64,000 bases of DNA, taken from positions 2,740 through 66,739 of the forward strand of contig NZ_BMMM01000024.1 in NCBI RefSeq assembly GCF_014645835.1. The letters run 5' to 3'. The notes under the pieces were generated by a model that ran no database searches, was not told where the DNA came from, and saw only the letters and a list, made by a program, of their open reading frames with translations. This stretch comes from Streptomyces albiflavescens. Lineage in GTDB: Bacteria > Actinomycetota > Actinomycetes > Streptomycetales > Streptomycetaceae. This document shows, one piece after another, positions 42,804-52,100 of this stretch. Positions within the stretch are counted from its first letter, which is position 1. Every line of letters starts with the position of its first letter. The position numbers were made by a program, and so were the translations under genes.

Positions 42804-45548
42804 CTACGGCGTGAGCAGCTGCCCCAGGTGCGCCCCCGTCGGCGTACCGAGCTGGCTCTTGCTGTAGACCGTGGCCTGGGTCAGGCCGAGCCCCGTGCTG
42901 TTGCTGGGCACGTACAGCAGGATGCCGTCGCCGCCGTCCTCACCCTCGGTGCCGAGGGTCAGGTCGCTGCGCCCGTACCCGGACAGGTCGGTGAGTGCGA
43001 CGGCCGAGCCCAGCTTGTCGTCGGTCTCGGTGGAGCCGGGCACGCCCGAGGTGTCCTGCGAGACGGCGATCGCGCCGGAGCCCGTGAGACCCGTCGAGGT
43101 GCCCTTCAGGAGGATCGCCGTGCCCGCGTTGGAGCGGTTGACGGCGTCCCGTGTGATGTCCGCGTTCGGGGCGCCCGCGAGGACGTCCGCGTAACCGTCG
43201 AGGTTGTAGTCGCCGACGGACACCGAGGTGCCGAGCGCGTCGCCCGACTCGTTGGTCCCCGGGACACCCGTGGTGTCCTGCTGGATCGTCGTCATCCCGG
43301 TGGTGGTGAAGCCGGTGCTGCTACCGGGGACCATGGTGACCTGGCCGCCGGAGACCGCGCCCGATTCGGAGGTGTACGGCTGGCCGATGACGAGGTCGTC
43401 GTAGCCGTTGCCGTTCACGTCGCCCGCCGCGATGGAGCGGCCGCCCTTGACGCTGAGCGTGGACACCTTCGTCAGGCCCGAAGCGCCGCCCTTGAACCAG
43501 GTGACCCGGCCGATGCCGCCCGCGTCACGGTAGTTCAGGGCCACGTCCGCGTAGCCGTCCCGGTTGAAGTCGCCGGTCGTGGCATCGGGGTACGCGATCG
43601 CGCTCGTCGACGTGGTGAGGGTGCCGGTCTGGGTGGCGCCGCCGGTCAGGCGGGCGTTCCAGTTGCCGCCCTTGCCGGTGCCCGCGGCGAACACGTCCGC
43701 CTTGCCGTCGGCGTTGAAGTCGCCGACCGTGACGGCGGAGCCGAGCTTGGCGCCGGCCGCGGTGACGCCCGAAGTGGCGTAGGAGAGACCGGTGTTGAGG
43801 GCGGGTCCGTACAGCACGGTGACCGAGCCGCGGTCGGCGTTGCCGCTCGTGTCGTCCTCGCCGGGCGCGCCGACCGCGAGGTCCGCGTAGCCGTCGCCGT
43901 TGATGTCGCCCCACGCGGTGGCGGCGCCCCAGTTGTCGCCCGCCTCGGAGGAGCCGGGGACACCCGGGCTGCTCTGGGTGAGCGTCACCTTCGACGTACC
44001 GACCGGACCGTTGAGGCCGCCGGGCACGAGGGTGACGCTGCCGACGCCGCCCGACACCTTGGGCGTACCGGCGACGAGGTCGCTGACGCCGTCGCGGTTG
44101 AAGTCGGCGGTCGGGATCGCGGAGTTCTTGCCGGCGCTCGCCGCGAACCGGCGGATCTCGGCGAGCTTCGGGTACAGGTTGGCGCCCGGGCAGGCCGTCG
44201 CGTTGGTGTCGCGGTGACCGAAGACCGTCGGCAGCGTGATCGACGTGCCCTTGTCGATCAGGTTGCCGTCCTGGCCCTTGGGGCTGCCGGACACCAGCGT
44301 GACCTTGGCGTTCGGGTCGACGCCGTACATGCCGAACTTCCAGGCGACGATCCGGGAGATGGCCTCCAGGCCCGCGCGGGTCGGCTTGGCGGTCTCGTAG
44401 TTGCCGATGTACGAGATGCCGACCGTGTTGGTGTTGAAGCCGATGTCGTGCGCGCCGATCACCGGCAGGTCCATGCCGCCGCTGCGGCCCTCGAAGATCT
44501 GACCGCACTTGTCGACGACGAAGTTGTAGCCGATGTCGAAGTAGCCGCGCGAGAAGTGCTCCTGCTGGATGGTGCGCAGCCGGGCCCGGGACTCGCCGCA
44601 GGACAGCTTGTTGTCACCGTCGACGCCGGTGTGGTGGACGACCGCGGCCTTGATCTCGGTGCCGTACTCGGGGGTGCCGTCGTAGTCGGTGGAGGCGCCC
44701 CACTCCGCCTGCGTGATGACCGGCGGCTTGACGACCGTAGAGGGGCGCGGTGCCGGGACGGTGTCGGAGGGGGAGGGGGTCGGGCTCGGCGGCTCCGTGG
44801 TGGGTGGTGCCGAATCGGTCGGCGACGCGGTGTCGGTCGGCGACGCGGTGTCGGTCGGCGACGCGGTGTCCGTCGGGACCGGCGGGTCGGTCGGGCTCGC
44901 CGGGTCGGTCGGGCTCGCGGAGTCGGTGGGTATCGACGGGTCCGTCGGCGCGGGAGTGGTCTCCTCCGCCGGGTAGGCGTACGCGGCGGGCTCCGTGCCA
45001 CCCTTGCCGACCGGATCGGTGCCCGGGTCGAGCAGCCTGACGTCCATCCCGGATGGCTGGCCCTTCGCCTCGGTGCCGTCCGCGCCGACCACGCGCACCT
45101 CGACGCCGTTCGCGTCGCCGGTCCACGCGGAGGCGGTGCCGCCGCGGGTTCCGGCCCGCTTCGCCTCCGTACCGTCGGCCGAGAACGGGTCGTCGGGCAG
45201 CTTCATCCAGCCCGACCACTTGCCCGTCTCCAGCTCCCGGTAGCGGACCTCCGGCGTGCCCTTCGGCTTCGCGTCCGGGTCGCTCCAGGTCAGCAGGACG
45301 GCGCTGAACCGGTCGGTGCTCTGCTTGTCCAGGCCCTTGCGACCCGCGCCCTTGTCCTTGAGCTTGACGGTGTGCACGGCGGCCTTGCGGCCCTTGGCGC
45401 CCTGGTCCGGCTGGTCGGTCGGATTCGCGACAGCGTAGGTAACCGCTCCCGCCCCACCCAACACGACCGCACCGATGGTCAGCCACGCTCTCCGCTTCAG
45501 ATTCAGTGGCTTGTACGCATGGGTCGTCCTGCGACTCAAATGTCCCAC
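42804..45548 (-). CDS. Secreted PGRP-type N-acetylmuramoyl-L-alanine amidase with FG-GAP propeller
   Basis: 914 residues. A hydrophobic export segment (about 20-42), a beta-rich region to about 190, then a Pro/Thr/Ser/Asp linker with repeated SPTDTA units (18-bp DNA repeats near 44818-44870). Next comes a peptidoglycan-recognition/amidase-2 domain (about 285-455) with VVHHTG, YDIGYNF-like GYFDIGYNFVVD and FGHRDTNATACPG, providing His, Tyr, His and Cys of the zinc site. The C-terminal 450 residues hold about seven FG-GAP repeats with DxNxDGxxD calcium loops (DFNRDGVSDL, DINGDGYADL, DFNADGKADV, DFNRDGYADV). It likely cuts or binds peptidoglycan outside the cell. GTG at 45548 is the first start; the ribosome site is weak. 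Confidence 0.9.
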   Translation of the reverse strand: MGHLSRRTTHAYKPLNLKRRAWLTIGAVVLGGAGAVTYAVANPTDQPDQGAKGRKAAVHTVKLKDKGAGRKGLDKQSTDRFSAVLLTWSDPDAKPKGTPEVRYRELETGKWSGWMKLPDDPFSADGTEAKRAGTRGGTASAWTGDANGVEVRVVGADGTEAKGQPSGMDVRLLDPGTDPVGKGGTEPAAYAYPAEETTPAPTDPSIPTDSASPTDPASPTDPPVPTDTASPTDTASPTDTASPTDSAPPTTEPPSPTPSPSDTVPAPRPSTVVKPPVITQAEWGASTDYDGTPEYGTEIKAAVVHHTGVDGDNKLSCGESRARLRTIQQEHFSRGYFDIGYNFVVDKCGQIFEGRSGGMDLPVIGAHDIGFNTNTVGISYIGNYETAKPTRAGLEAISRIVAWKFGMYGVDPNAKVTLVSGSPKGQDGNLIDKGTSITLPTVFGHRDTNATACPGANLYPKLAEIRRFAASAGKNSAIPTADFNRDGVSDLVAGTPKVSGGVGSVTLVPGGLNGPVGTSKVTLTQSSPGVPGSSEAGDNWGAATAWGDINGDGYADLAVGAPGEDDTSGNADRGSVTVLYGPALNTGLSYATSGVTAAGAKLGSAVTVGDFNADGKADVFAAGTGKGGNWNARLTGGATQTGTLTTSTSAIAYPDATTGDFNRDGYADVALNYRDAGGIGRVTWFKGGASGLTKVSTLSVKGGRSIAAGDVNGNGYDDLVIGQPYTSESGAVSGGQVTMVPGSSTGFTTTGMTTIQQDTTGVPGTNESGDALGTSVSVGDYNLDGYADVLAGAPNADITRDAVNRSNAGTAILLKGTSTGLTGSGAIAVSQDTSGVPGSTETDDKLGSAVALTDLSGYGRSDLTLGTEGEDGGDGILLYVPSNSTGLGLTQATVYSKSQLGTPTGAHLGQLLTP

Positions 45549-45678
45549 CCCTAGAGAACCTTCACAAATGGCCCACCCGCATCAGGGGTGGCTTCTTGTA
45601 CAGCGCACGGGAATTGCCAAACATCACGGCGCTGGATGTGCCGTACATCACTCCCGGAACGGGGTGGCGTCGGTGCGT

Positions 45679-45708
45679 GCTTTGCGCGTGCTTGCTTTGC
45701 GCGTGCTC
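45679..45708. repeat. 15-bp tandem duplication downstream of the second amidase gene
   Basis: GCTTTGCGCGTGCTT at 45679-45693 and GCTTTGCGCGTGCTC at 45694-45708, followed by a partial copy. It lies 32 bases after the stop codon (45740) of the minus-strand amidase gene. Nothing else is recognised in 45549-45739 apart from this. Confidence 0.85.
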
Positions 45709-45739
45709 GCTTCGCCCGGCGCCGCCCGTTCCCGGCCGG

Positions 45740-48166
45740 TCATTTCGCCAGTACGCCGCCGATGCCCGCCGCGGCCGATGTACCGAGCGCGGTCGGCCCG
45801 TAGTAGGCGCCGCTCTCCGGGACGACCCCGTCCGGACCGCCGTTCAGCGTCAGGACGGTGCCGTCGCCCGCGTTCTCGCCGTCGGCGCCGAACACGAGGT
45901 CCGGGCGGCCGTCGCCCGTCAGGTCGGCCAGTGCGACCGCCGAGCCGAGCCGGTCGTCGGTCTCCGCGGCACCGGGCACCCCGGCGAGGTCGGTGTCGTA
46001 GACCGCGGCGCCGGTGGCCGTGACGCCGTCGAGGCCGCCGTGCAGCAGCAGGGCCGCGCCCGCGTCGGTGGCCGTGCCCACGTCCTCGCCGGGTGCACCG
46101 GCGAGGAGGTCCGCGTAGCCGTCGCCGTCCGTGTCGCCCACGGCGAGCGAGGCGCCCAGCCGGTCACCGGACTCGCCGCCGGGGATCTCGGCACGGCCGA
46201 CGACAGGTGCCCCAGTGGTGGTGAGCCCGTCCGCCGAGCCATGGAACGTGGAGACCTCTCCACCGTCGCCCACATCGGGACGGCCCACGGCCAGGTCGGC
46301 GTACCCGTCCCCGTTCAGGTCCGCCGAGGCGAGCGCCCGCCCGCCGGCACCGTCGAGAACGGCCGGTGCGTCGGTGCGCAGCCCGGTCGCCGAGCCGCGC
46401 AGCACGACGAGAGGCGTGGCGCCGCCCGCGGTGCGGAAGGTGAGGGCGGCGTCCTCGTAGCCGTCCCGGTCGAAGTCGCCGGTCGCGATGTCCGTGTCGC
46501 TCAAGGCGCCACCGTCGGAGGCCAGTTGGACGGGTGCGGAGAAGGCGCGGTTCGCGCCGTCGATCGCCCAGGCGCGCGCCGCGCCCGGCGCCACGGCGAG
46601 GATGTCGTCGCCGCCGTCCCCGTCGAAGTCCCCGGTGGCGAGGGCCGCTCCGAAGCGGGCGGCGCTCGCCCGCACCCCGCTGGGCTCGTTGACCATTCCG
46701 GCCTGCCCGGCGAGGCCGTTCGCGGTGCCGCGCAGCAGGCTCAGCGCGCCCTCGTCGCTCGCGCCCGCGGTGACCTCCTCGCCGGGCGAGGCGACGACGA
46801 GATCCTGGTAGCCGTCGTGGTCGAAGTCGCCGTAGGCGGCGGCGGATCCGAAACCGTCGCCCGCCTCCGAGCCACCGGGCACGCCGTCCGACTCCTGCGT
46901 GATGACGGCCTTGTTCCCGGCGTACGACGCCGAGCGCGCACCCGGTACGACGGTGACCTGCCCGGCGGCGGCCAGCCCGTTCGCCGTGGCCTTCGGGACA
47001 CCCGCGGCCAGGTCGGCGTGGCCGTCGCGATTCATGTCTCCCGTCGGGGCAGGGGAGTTGGCGGCGGTGGCGAGCGTACGGATGGCGGGCAGATCGCCGT
47101 AGAGGTTCTCGCCCGGGCACTCCGTCGGATAGCCGTCACGGTGCCCGGAGATCCGGTTCAGGGTCACCAACTGCCCTTGCGTGTACTTGCCGTTGTTGGC
47201 GCCGGCCGCCATCACCACGGTGCCGGACGGGTTGATCCCGTACAGCCCGAGCTTCCACGCGGCGAGCTTCGCGACGGAGTCGCGCACGGCCTGCGGCGCG
47301 GTCGCCGTGTTGTAGTCGCCGAGGACCGCCACGCCGCTGGTGTCGGTGTTGAAGCCATAGGTGTGCGCGCCGTAGACCGGCTTGTCGACGCCGCCCGCGC
47401 GGCCTTCGAAGACCGTGCCGCACTTGTCGACCAGGAAGTTGTAGCCGATGTCGTTCCAGCCGTTGCTCTGCACGTGGTAGACGAAGATGCCGCGGATGAT
47501 CGACGCCGACTCGGCGCAGGTGTAGTCGTTGGTGCCCGCGGTGTGGTGCACGAACACGGCCTTCGTGTCGGTCGTGTAGGTCGGCGGGTCCACGACCATC
47601 GACTCGTCGGCGCCCCATCCGGAGCGCGGCACGATGTCCGGCTGACCGGCGGCGGTCGCCGCCCCGGCCGGGGCGGGTGCCGACTCCTTCGCCCCCGCGT
47701 CCGGGTCGACCAGGTCGACCCGGAGCCCGGCGGGCAGCTTCGCGCCGGTGATCCGCGCCTGCACACCGTCGGAGGGCCCGACCCACAGCGGCTGGGTGCC
47801 GCCCCGCAGACCGCCGTCGGCGTGCTCGGGCCCCGACTCCGGTGCGTGGACGTCGAGTTCGAGGTCGCGCCACGGAGACCAGCGCCCAGTCGTGGCACTG
47901 CGGGTGCGTATCTTCGCCGTCCCGCCGAGCGCGGCCCGCGCATCGGACCAGGTGACGCCGACCATGCGGAACGGTTCTGTCGTGCGTGCGGGCAGTACGC
48001 GGCGCGCCGGATCGGACCCGGCGGGGACGGCCACGGAGCGCAGGGCGCCCCAGGGAGCCGCGGTGTGTGCGGCGGTCGTCCCGGTGCGCTCGGACAGGGC
48101 GATCGCGCTGAGGACGACGGCGGCGGCGAGCGCGACGCGGGCCGCGCCCCGAGCCGCGGGCCCCAT
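45740..48166 (-). CDS. Second PGRP-type amidase with FG-GAP propeller
   Basis: 808 residues. Signal-like segment (about 7-25), N-terminal beta region, PGRP/amidase-2 domain (about 180-350) with VFVHHTAG, NDIGYNFLVDKCG and SGHRDGYPTECPG (zinc His, His and Cys), then about seven FG-GAP repeats (DMNRDGHADL, DFDHDGYQDL, DFDGDGGDDI, DFDRDGYEDA, DLNGDGYADL, DTDGDGYADL). Paralogue of the 42804 gene, lacking its Thr/Pro linker. ATG at 48166 overlaps the MmpS-like stop as TGATG, so translation is coupled. Confidence 0.9.
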   Translation of the reverse strand: MGPAARGAARVALAAAVVLSAIALSERTGTTAAHTAAPWGALRSVAVPAGSDPARRVLPARTTEPFRMVGVTWSDARAALGGTAKIRTRSATTGRWSPWRDLELDVHAPESGPEHADGGLRGGTQPLWVGPSDGVQARITGAKLPAGLRVDLVDPDAGAKESAPAPAGAATAAGQPDIVPRSGWGADESMVVDPPTYTTDTKAVFVHHTAGTNDYTCAESASIIRGIFVYHVQSNGWNDIGYNFLVDKCGTVFEGRAGGVDKPVYGAHTYGFNTDTSGVAVLGDYNTATAPQAVRDSVAKLAAWKLGLYGINPSGTVVMAAGANNGKYTQGQLVTLNRISGHRDGYPTECPGENLYGDLPAIRTLATAANSPAPTGDMNRDGHADLAAGVPKATANGLAAAGQVTVVPGARSASYAGNKAVITQESDGVPGGSEAGDGFGSAAAYGDFDHDGYQDLVVASPGEEVTAGASDEGALSLLRGTANGLAGQAGMVNEPSGVRASAARFGAALATGDFDGDGGDDILAVAPGAARAWAIDGANRAFSAPVQLASDGGALSDTDIATGDFDRDGYEDAALTFRTAGGATPLVVLRGSATGLRTDAPAVLDGAGGRALASADLNGDGYADLAVGRPDVGDGGEVSTFHGSADGLTTTGAPVVGRAEIPGGESGDRLGASLAVGDTDGDGYADLLAGAPGEDVGTATDAGAALLLHGGLDGVTATGAAVYDTDLAGVPGAAETDDRLGSAVALADLTGDGRPDLVFGADGENAGDGTVLTLNGGPDGVVPESGAYYGPTALGTSAAAGIGGVLAK

Positions 48167-48753
48167 CAGCTGCCCTCCTGTCCGGCGGCGTCGGCGTCCG
48201 ACGGCTCCGGCGCGGGCAGTTCGCCCTGGCACGTGGCGCGCCCGAACTTCCCGAAAGCGGTGGCGGTCTGGACGTGCTTGCCGCGAACGGCGAGTTGGCA
48301 GCTGGCCCGCCCGCCCTTCTCTCCGAGGGTGATGGTCACGAGGGGCGCCTTGCCGAGCGGCACGTTCACGGTCTTCTTCCACGGCAGCGTGACCCCGTTT
48401 GCCACCATGGCGTCCCCGGACTCGCTGCGCGCCTGGTACGTGATGTCGGCCGTGCCCTCGCCCTCGATCTCGTACGTCACCGCGGCGGTCGGTACGTGGT
48501 GCTGCTCCGGCTTCTCGGCGGTGTTGAGCACGCCGTAGACGACGACTCCGGCGGAGGCGGCGAGGAGGACGCCACCCACCACGATTCCACGGCGGTCCGC
48601 GCCCTTCGAGGAACCCTTCGAGGAGCTCTCAGGGGACTTTTCCCCCGACACTTCCGGCGAATTGTCCTCGGCGACTTCCGGGGTTTCGGCGACCCCCGGA
48701 CTGTCGGCTACTTCCGGGGTTTCGGCGTCGTCCGGCTTCCGTGTCGATGGCAT
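48166..48753 (-). CDS. MmpS-like transport accessory protein
   Basis: 195 residues. Acidic N-terminus with ETPEVA repeats (1-50), one membrane helix (about 56-76, IVVGGVLLAASAGVVVYGVL) and a C-terminal beta domain with TAAVTYEIEGEGTADITYQ, NGVTLPWKKTVNVP and a disulfide-like pair (ASCQLAV, ATCQGEL). This matches MmpS-type proteins, which in mycobacteria partner MmpL lipid transporters. No mmpL is adjacent; the only MMPL gene here is at 14.5 kb. It heads the operon with the second amidase and is divergent from the RHS gene. Confidence 0.75.
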   Translation of the reverse strand: MPSTRKPDDAETPEVADSPGVAETPEVAEDNSPEVSGEKSPESSSKGSSKGADRRGIVVGGVLLAASAGVVVYGVLNTAEKPEQHHVPTAAVTYEIEGEGTADITYQARSESGDAMVANGVTLPWKKTVNVPLGKAPLVTITLGEKGGRASCQLAVRGKHVQTATAFGKFGRATCQGELPAPEPSDADAAGQEGS

Positions 48754-49127
48754 GGCGCTCCCGCTTTCGGATCGGCGCGCATTCCGGGAACGAATGCGGG
48801 CGGGTAAAGAACCGGGCGGTTATACCTCATGGGGAGCGGCCCGATCCAACGACGGGAAATATCCGGCGAATCGGCCGCCCGTTTCGCCGCAGATGAAGCG
48901 AGTTCCGTCCTCCTGGGCTCGACTGTCCAGCTTGTGACGTCTGTTGACATGCCCTCATCCAGCTGATTAGAACTCGGGCTTCCGCATAGGAGGTTCACAG
49001 GAAGGGCCGTTCCATCATGACCAGTCGGGATCCCCGACTGGCGGTTCGGCGTGCCCGCATTCGGTCACGCGCGTCACGCGCGCCAGGGGCGGAAATCGGG
49101 TGCGCCGTATGAGAAAGGGAATTGGAC
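48754..49127 (+). promoter_or_regulatory. Divergent promoter region and RHS leader with upstream small ORF and hairpin
   Basis: For the RHS gene, TTGACA (48944-48949) and TAGAAC (48968-48973) are 18 bases apart, a good vegetative-type promoter. The roughly 150-base leader holds an AGGAGG at 48988-48993, a 31-codon open frame from ATG 49017 to TGA 49110-49112 (preceded by GAAGGG), and within it a perfect 9-bp hairpin CCAGTCGGG-ATC-CCCGACTGG (49021-49041). The small frame ends 15 bases before the RHS GTG, in the same frame. It may be an attenuator or a translated leader; neither is proven. Nothing convincing is seen for the mmpS side. Confidence 0.5.
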
Positions 49128-52100
49128 GTGAAAGTCCGATACGGGAGAGTGATCTCCTGCCTTGTGGTGTCCGCGGTCGTGAGTACCGCGCTACCGCAAT
49201 TCGCCTACGCTGCCTCGTCCACGGACGATGACGGTGGCGGAAAGGGGATTGTCGATACCCTCGAGGGCTGGTTCGGCGGCGACGACGATCACCAGCTCGC
49301 CAAGCCGCCGTCCCACGACGAGCTGGACGTGGCCGACCGGCAGAAGCTGCCGAGGGGCAAGAATGCCCCGAAGGCCAGGAGAGTCAAGGAGCTGAAGAGC
49401 CGGCGCACCTCGACCGCGCGGTTCTGGCAGCTGTCCGACGGCCAGGTGCAGGCGGAACTGTCGGCGGTCCCGACGTCGTACCGCTCGGGCTCAGGCAAGA
49501 AGGCGACCTGGAAGCCGATCGACACGGCCGTCCACCGGACGGACGCCAAGGGCTTCGACTTCGCCAACACCACCAACGAGGGCCGGAGTTGGTTCGGCTC
49601 GGACGCGGACCACCTGATCCGCTTCCAGTCCCCGGACGGCCGTACGGTCACCCTCGGTCTGGAGGGCACGCACGGCGCGCTGAAGCCGGCCGTGAAGGGC
49701 TCGACGGTCACCTACAAGGACGCGGCGCACGGCGCGGACCTGGAGTACGGCGTCGGCCCCGGCCGGGTGAAGGAGAACATCACCCTCGCCGAACGGCCCA
49801 CCGGTCCCCTGAAGTTCACCTTCACCCTCGACACCGACGGTCTGGTGCCGCGGGCGCGCAAGGACGGCTCGATCGCCCTGTACGGCGCGCTGCCGAACAC
49901 CCCGGTGATGGTGATCCCGGCGCCGTTCATGACGGACGCGAAGAAGGCGGACAAGTCCGTCTTCGGCAAGACCTACAGCACGGCCGTACGGCAGAAGCTG
50001 ACCCGGGACGGCAAGCAGTGGAAGCTGACGGTCGCGCCCGACGCGAAGTGGCTGGCGTCCAAGGACCGTCAGTACCCGGTGGTGATCGACCCGACGATCA
50101 CGATCACGCCGTCGCCGTCGGACTCGCAGGACACGATGGTCCTGTCGGACCAGCCGACGACGAACTTCAACACCTCCTGGAAGCTGTCGGTGGGCCGTAC
50201 GGCCACCGGCACGGCCCGCTCCCTGATCAAGTTCCCGCTGAGCGAGATCCCCTCGGGCACGAAGATCGACTCGGCCCGCCTGGAGATGTACTTCGACAAC
50301 GCGCACGACGGCGGCGGCACCAAGGTGCCGGTGGAGGTGCACCGGGCGACCGGCACCTGGGACGAGACGTCGGCGACCTGGAGCGGCACCAGCTCGTACG
50401 TCGGTGAGCTGTCCGGCACCAGCTACACGGTGGACGACGGCGACCCGGGTACCACGGCGGCCACCGGCTCCTGGCCGGCGACGACGTCCTCGCTCGCGCA
50501 GTACGGCGTCGGCGGCGACTACCACTACAACAAGGACACGGTCGCCGGCGACACCTACACCTGGCAGCCGAACATCAAGGACGCGGGCACCTACCAGGTC
50601 GACGCGCACTATGTCGCCGCCACCGACCGCGCCACCAACGCCCCGTACACGGTGACGTCCAAGGCCGGCTCCACCACCTACACGGTGAACCAGCAGTCCG
50701 GCACCAACGGTGTCTGGGCCCCGCTGGCGAGCGGCGCGCAGATCGACTTCGCGGCGGGTACGGCCGGCAAGGTCGTCCTGGGCGACGGCCCGGCCTCCGC
50801 GACCACGGCGGTGATCGCGGACGCCGTCCGCTTCACCAACCCGGCGATGATCAACAAGGACATCGGCGAGTACAGCCAGTGGCACAAGTTCCCGGTGACC
50901 GACACCGTGCAGCAGTGGCTGGACGGCACCTCGACCAACAACGGGTTCATCCTGAAGGCCGCCGACGAGTCGACGGCCGGCCCGATCGGCGGTCCGCGCT
51001 ACGAGGCCGGTGACGGCGACTACGGCGGCGAGACGTCGACGATCCCGCGGCTGACGGTGACGTACGGCAAGGTCGGCACCACCCTCAACTCCCCGACGGT
51101 CGTGCACTCCACGGGCCCGGAGCTGAGCTGGAAGGCCTACTCGAACACCACCGGTGACTCCGGCCTCGACCCGGTCGAGTACCAGCTGCACCGCTCCACG
51201 CAGCAGGCGTTCACGCCGTCCGCGGCGACCCTGGTCGCCCCGATCGACAAGTCGGCCACGGCGTACACGGACACCACCGCGACCCCGACGCCGGATTCCT
51301 CCTCGGTGGAGATCGGGCGGTCGTACTACTACCAGCTCGCGGTGAAGACGAAGGACGGCCAGCTCCTCGGCTCGCCCACCCGTATCGTCGGCGTGCCCAA
51401 GGCGGGCCGCACGATGCGTCTGGTTCAGGGCACCACGGCCGGCGTCACGGACACCACCCTGTCCTCCGCGACCCCGACCACCAACCTGGACACCATCGGC
51501 CGGGACGGTGTGGGCCAGAAGTGGCTGAGCGTGGGCAACAACACGCCCACGAACTCCACCGAGAAGACCCGCGCGGTGATGAAGTTCCCCACCACGGCGA
51601 TCCCCACCACCGCCACGGTGCTGGAATCCCGCCTGTTCATGTGGGGCGCGGAGACCACCACCGGCACCAACGGCGCGATCTACGAACTCCACGGCCTGAA
51701 CAAGGACTTCACCGAGACCCAGGCCACCTGGAACAACGCCGCGACCGGCACCGCCTGGACGGCGGCGGGCGGCGACTACTCGGGCACGGTCTCCGACACC
51801 GTGGCTTCGGTCTCCGACGTCGGCCGCCACTGGTGGGACGCGACCTCCCTCACCCAGGGCTGGACCCGCACCCCCACCTCCAACCACGGCGCCCTGATCA
51901 AGCTGAAGGACGAGACCTCCACCGGGCCGAAGGAACAGACCATGTTCCTGGCCTCGGAGGCCGCCGACCCCCAGATCGGCCCCCTACTGCGCGTGATCTA
52001 CGTCGACTCCACGACGGACGACACGTACTACGCGCCGCAGACTCCGGCCCGCATGACCCCCAACTCCACCTACACGGTGGACTTCACGGTCACCAACACC

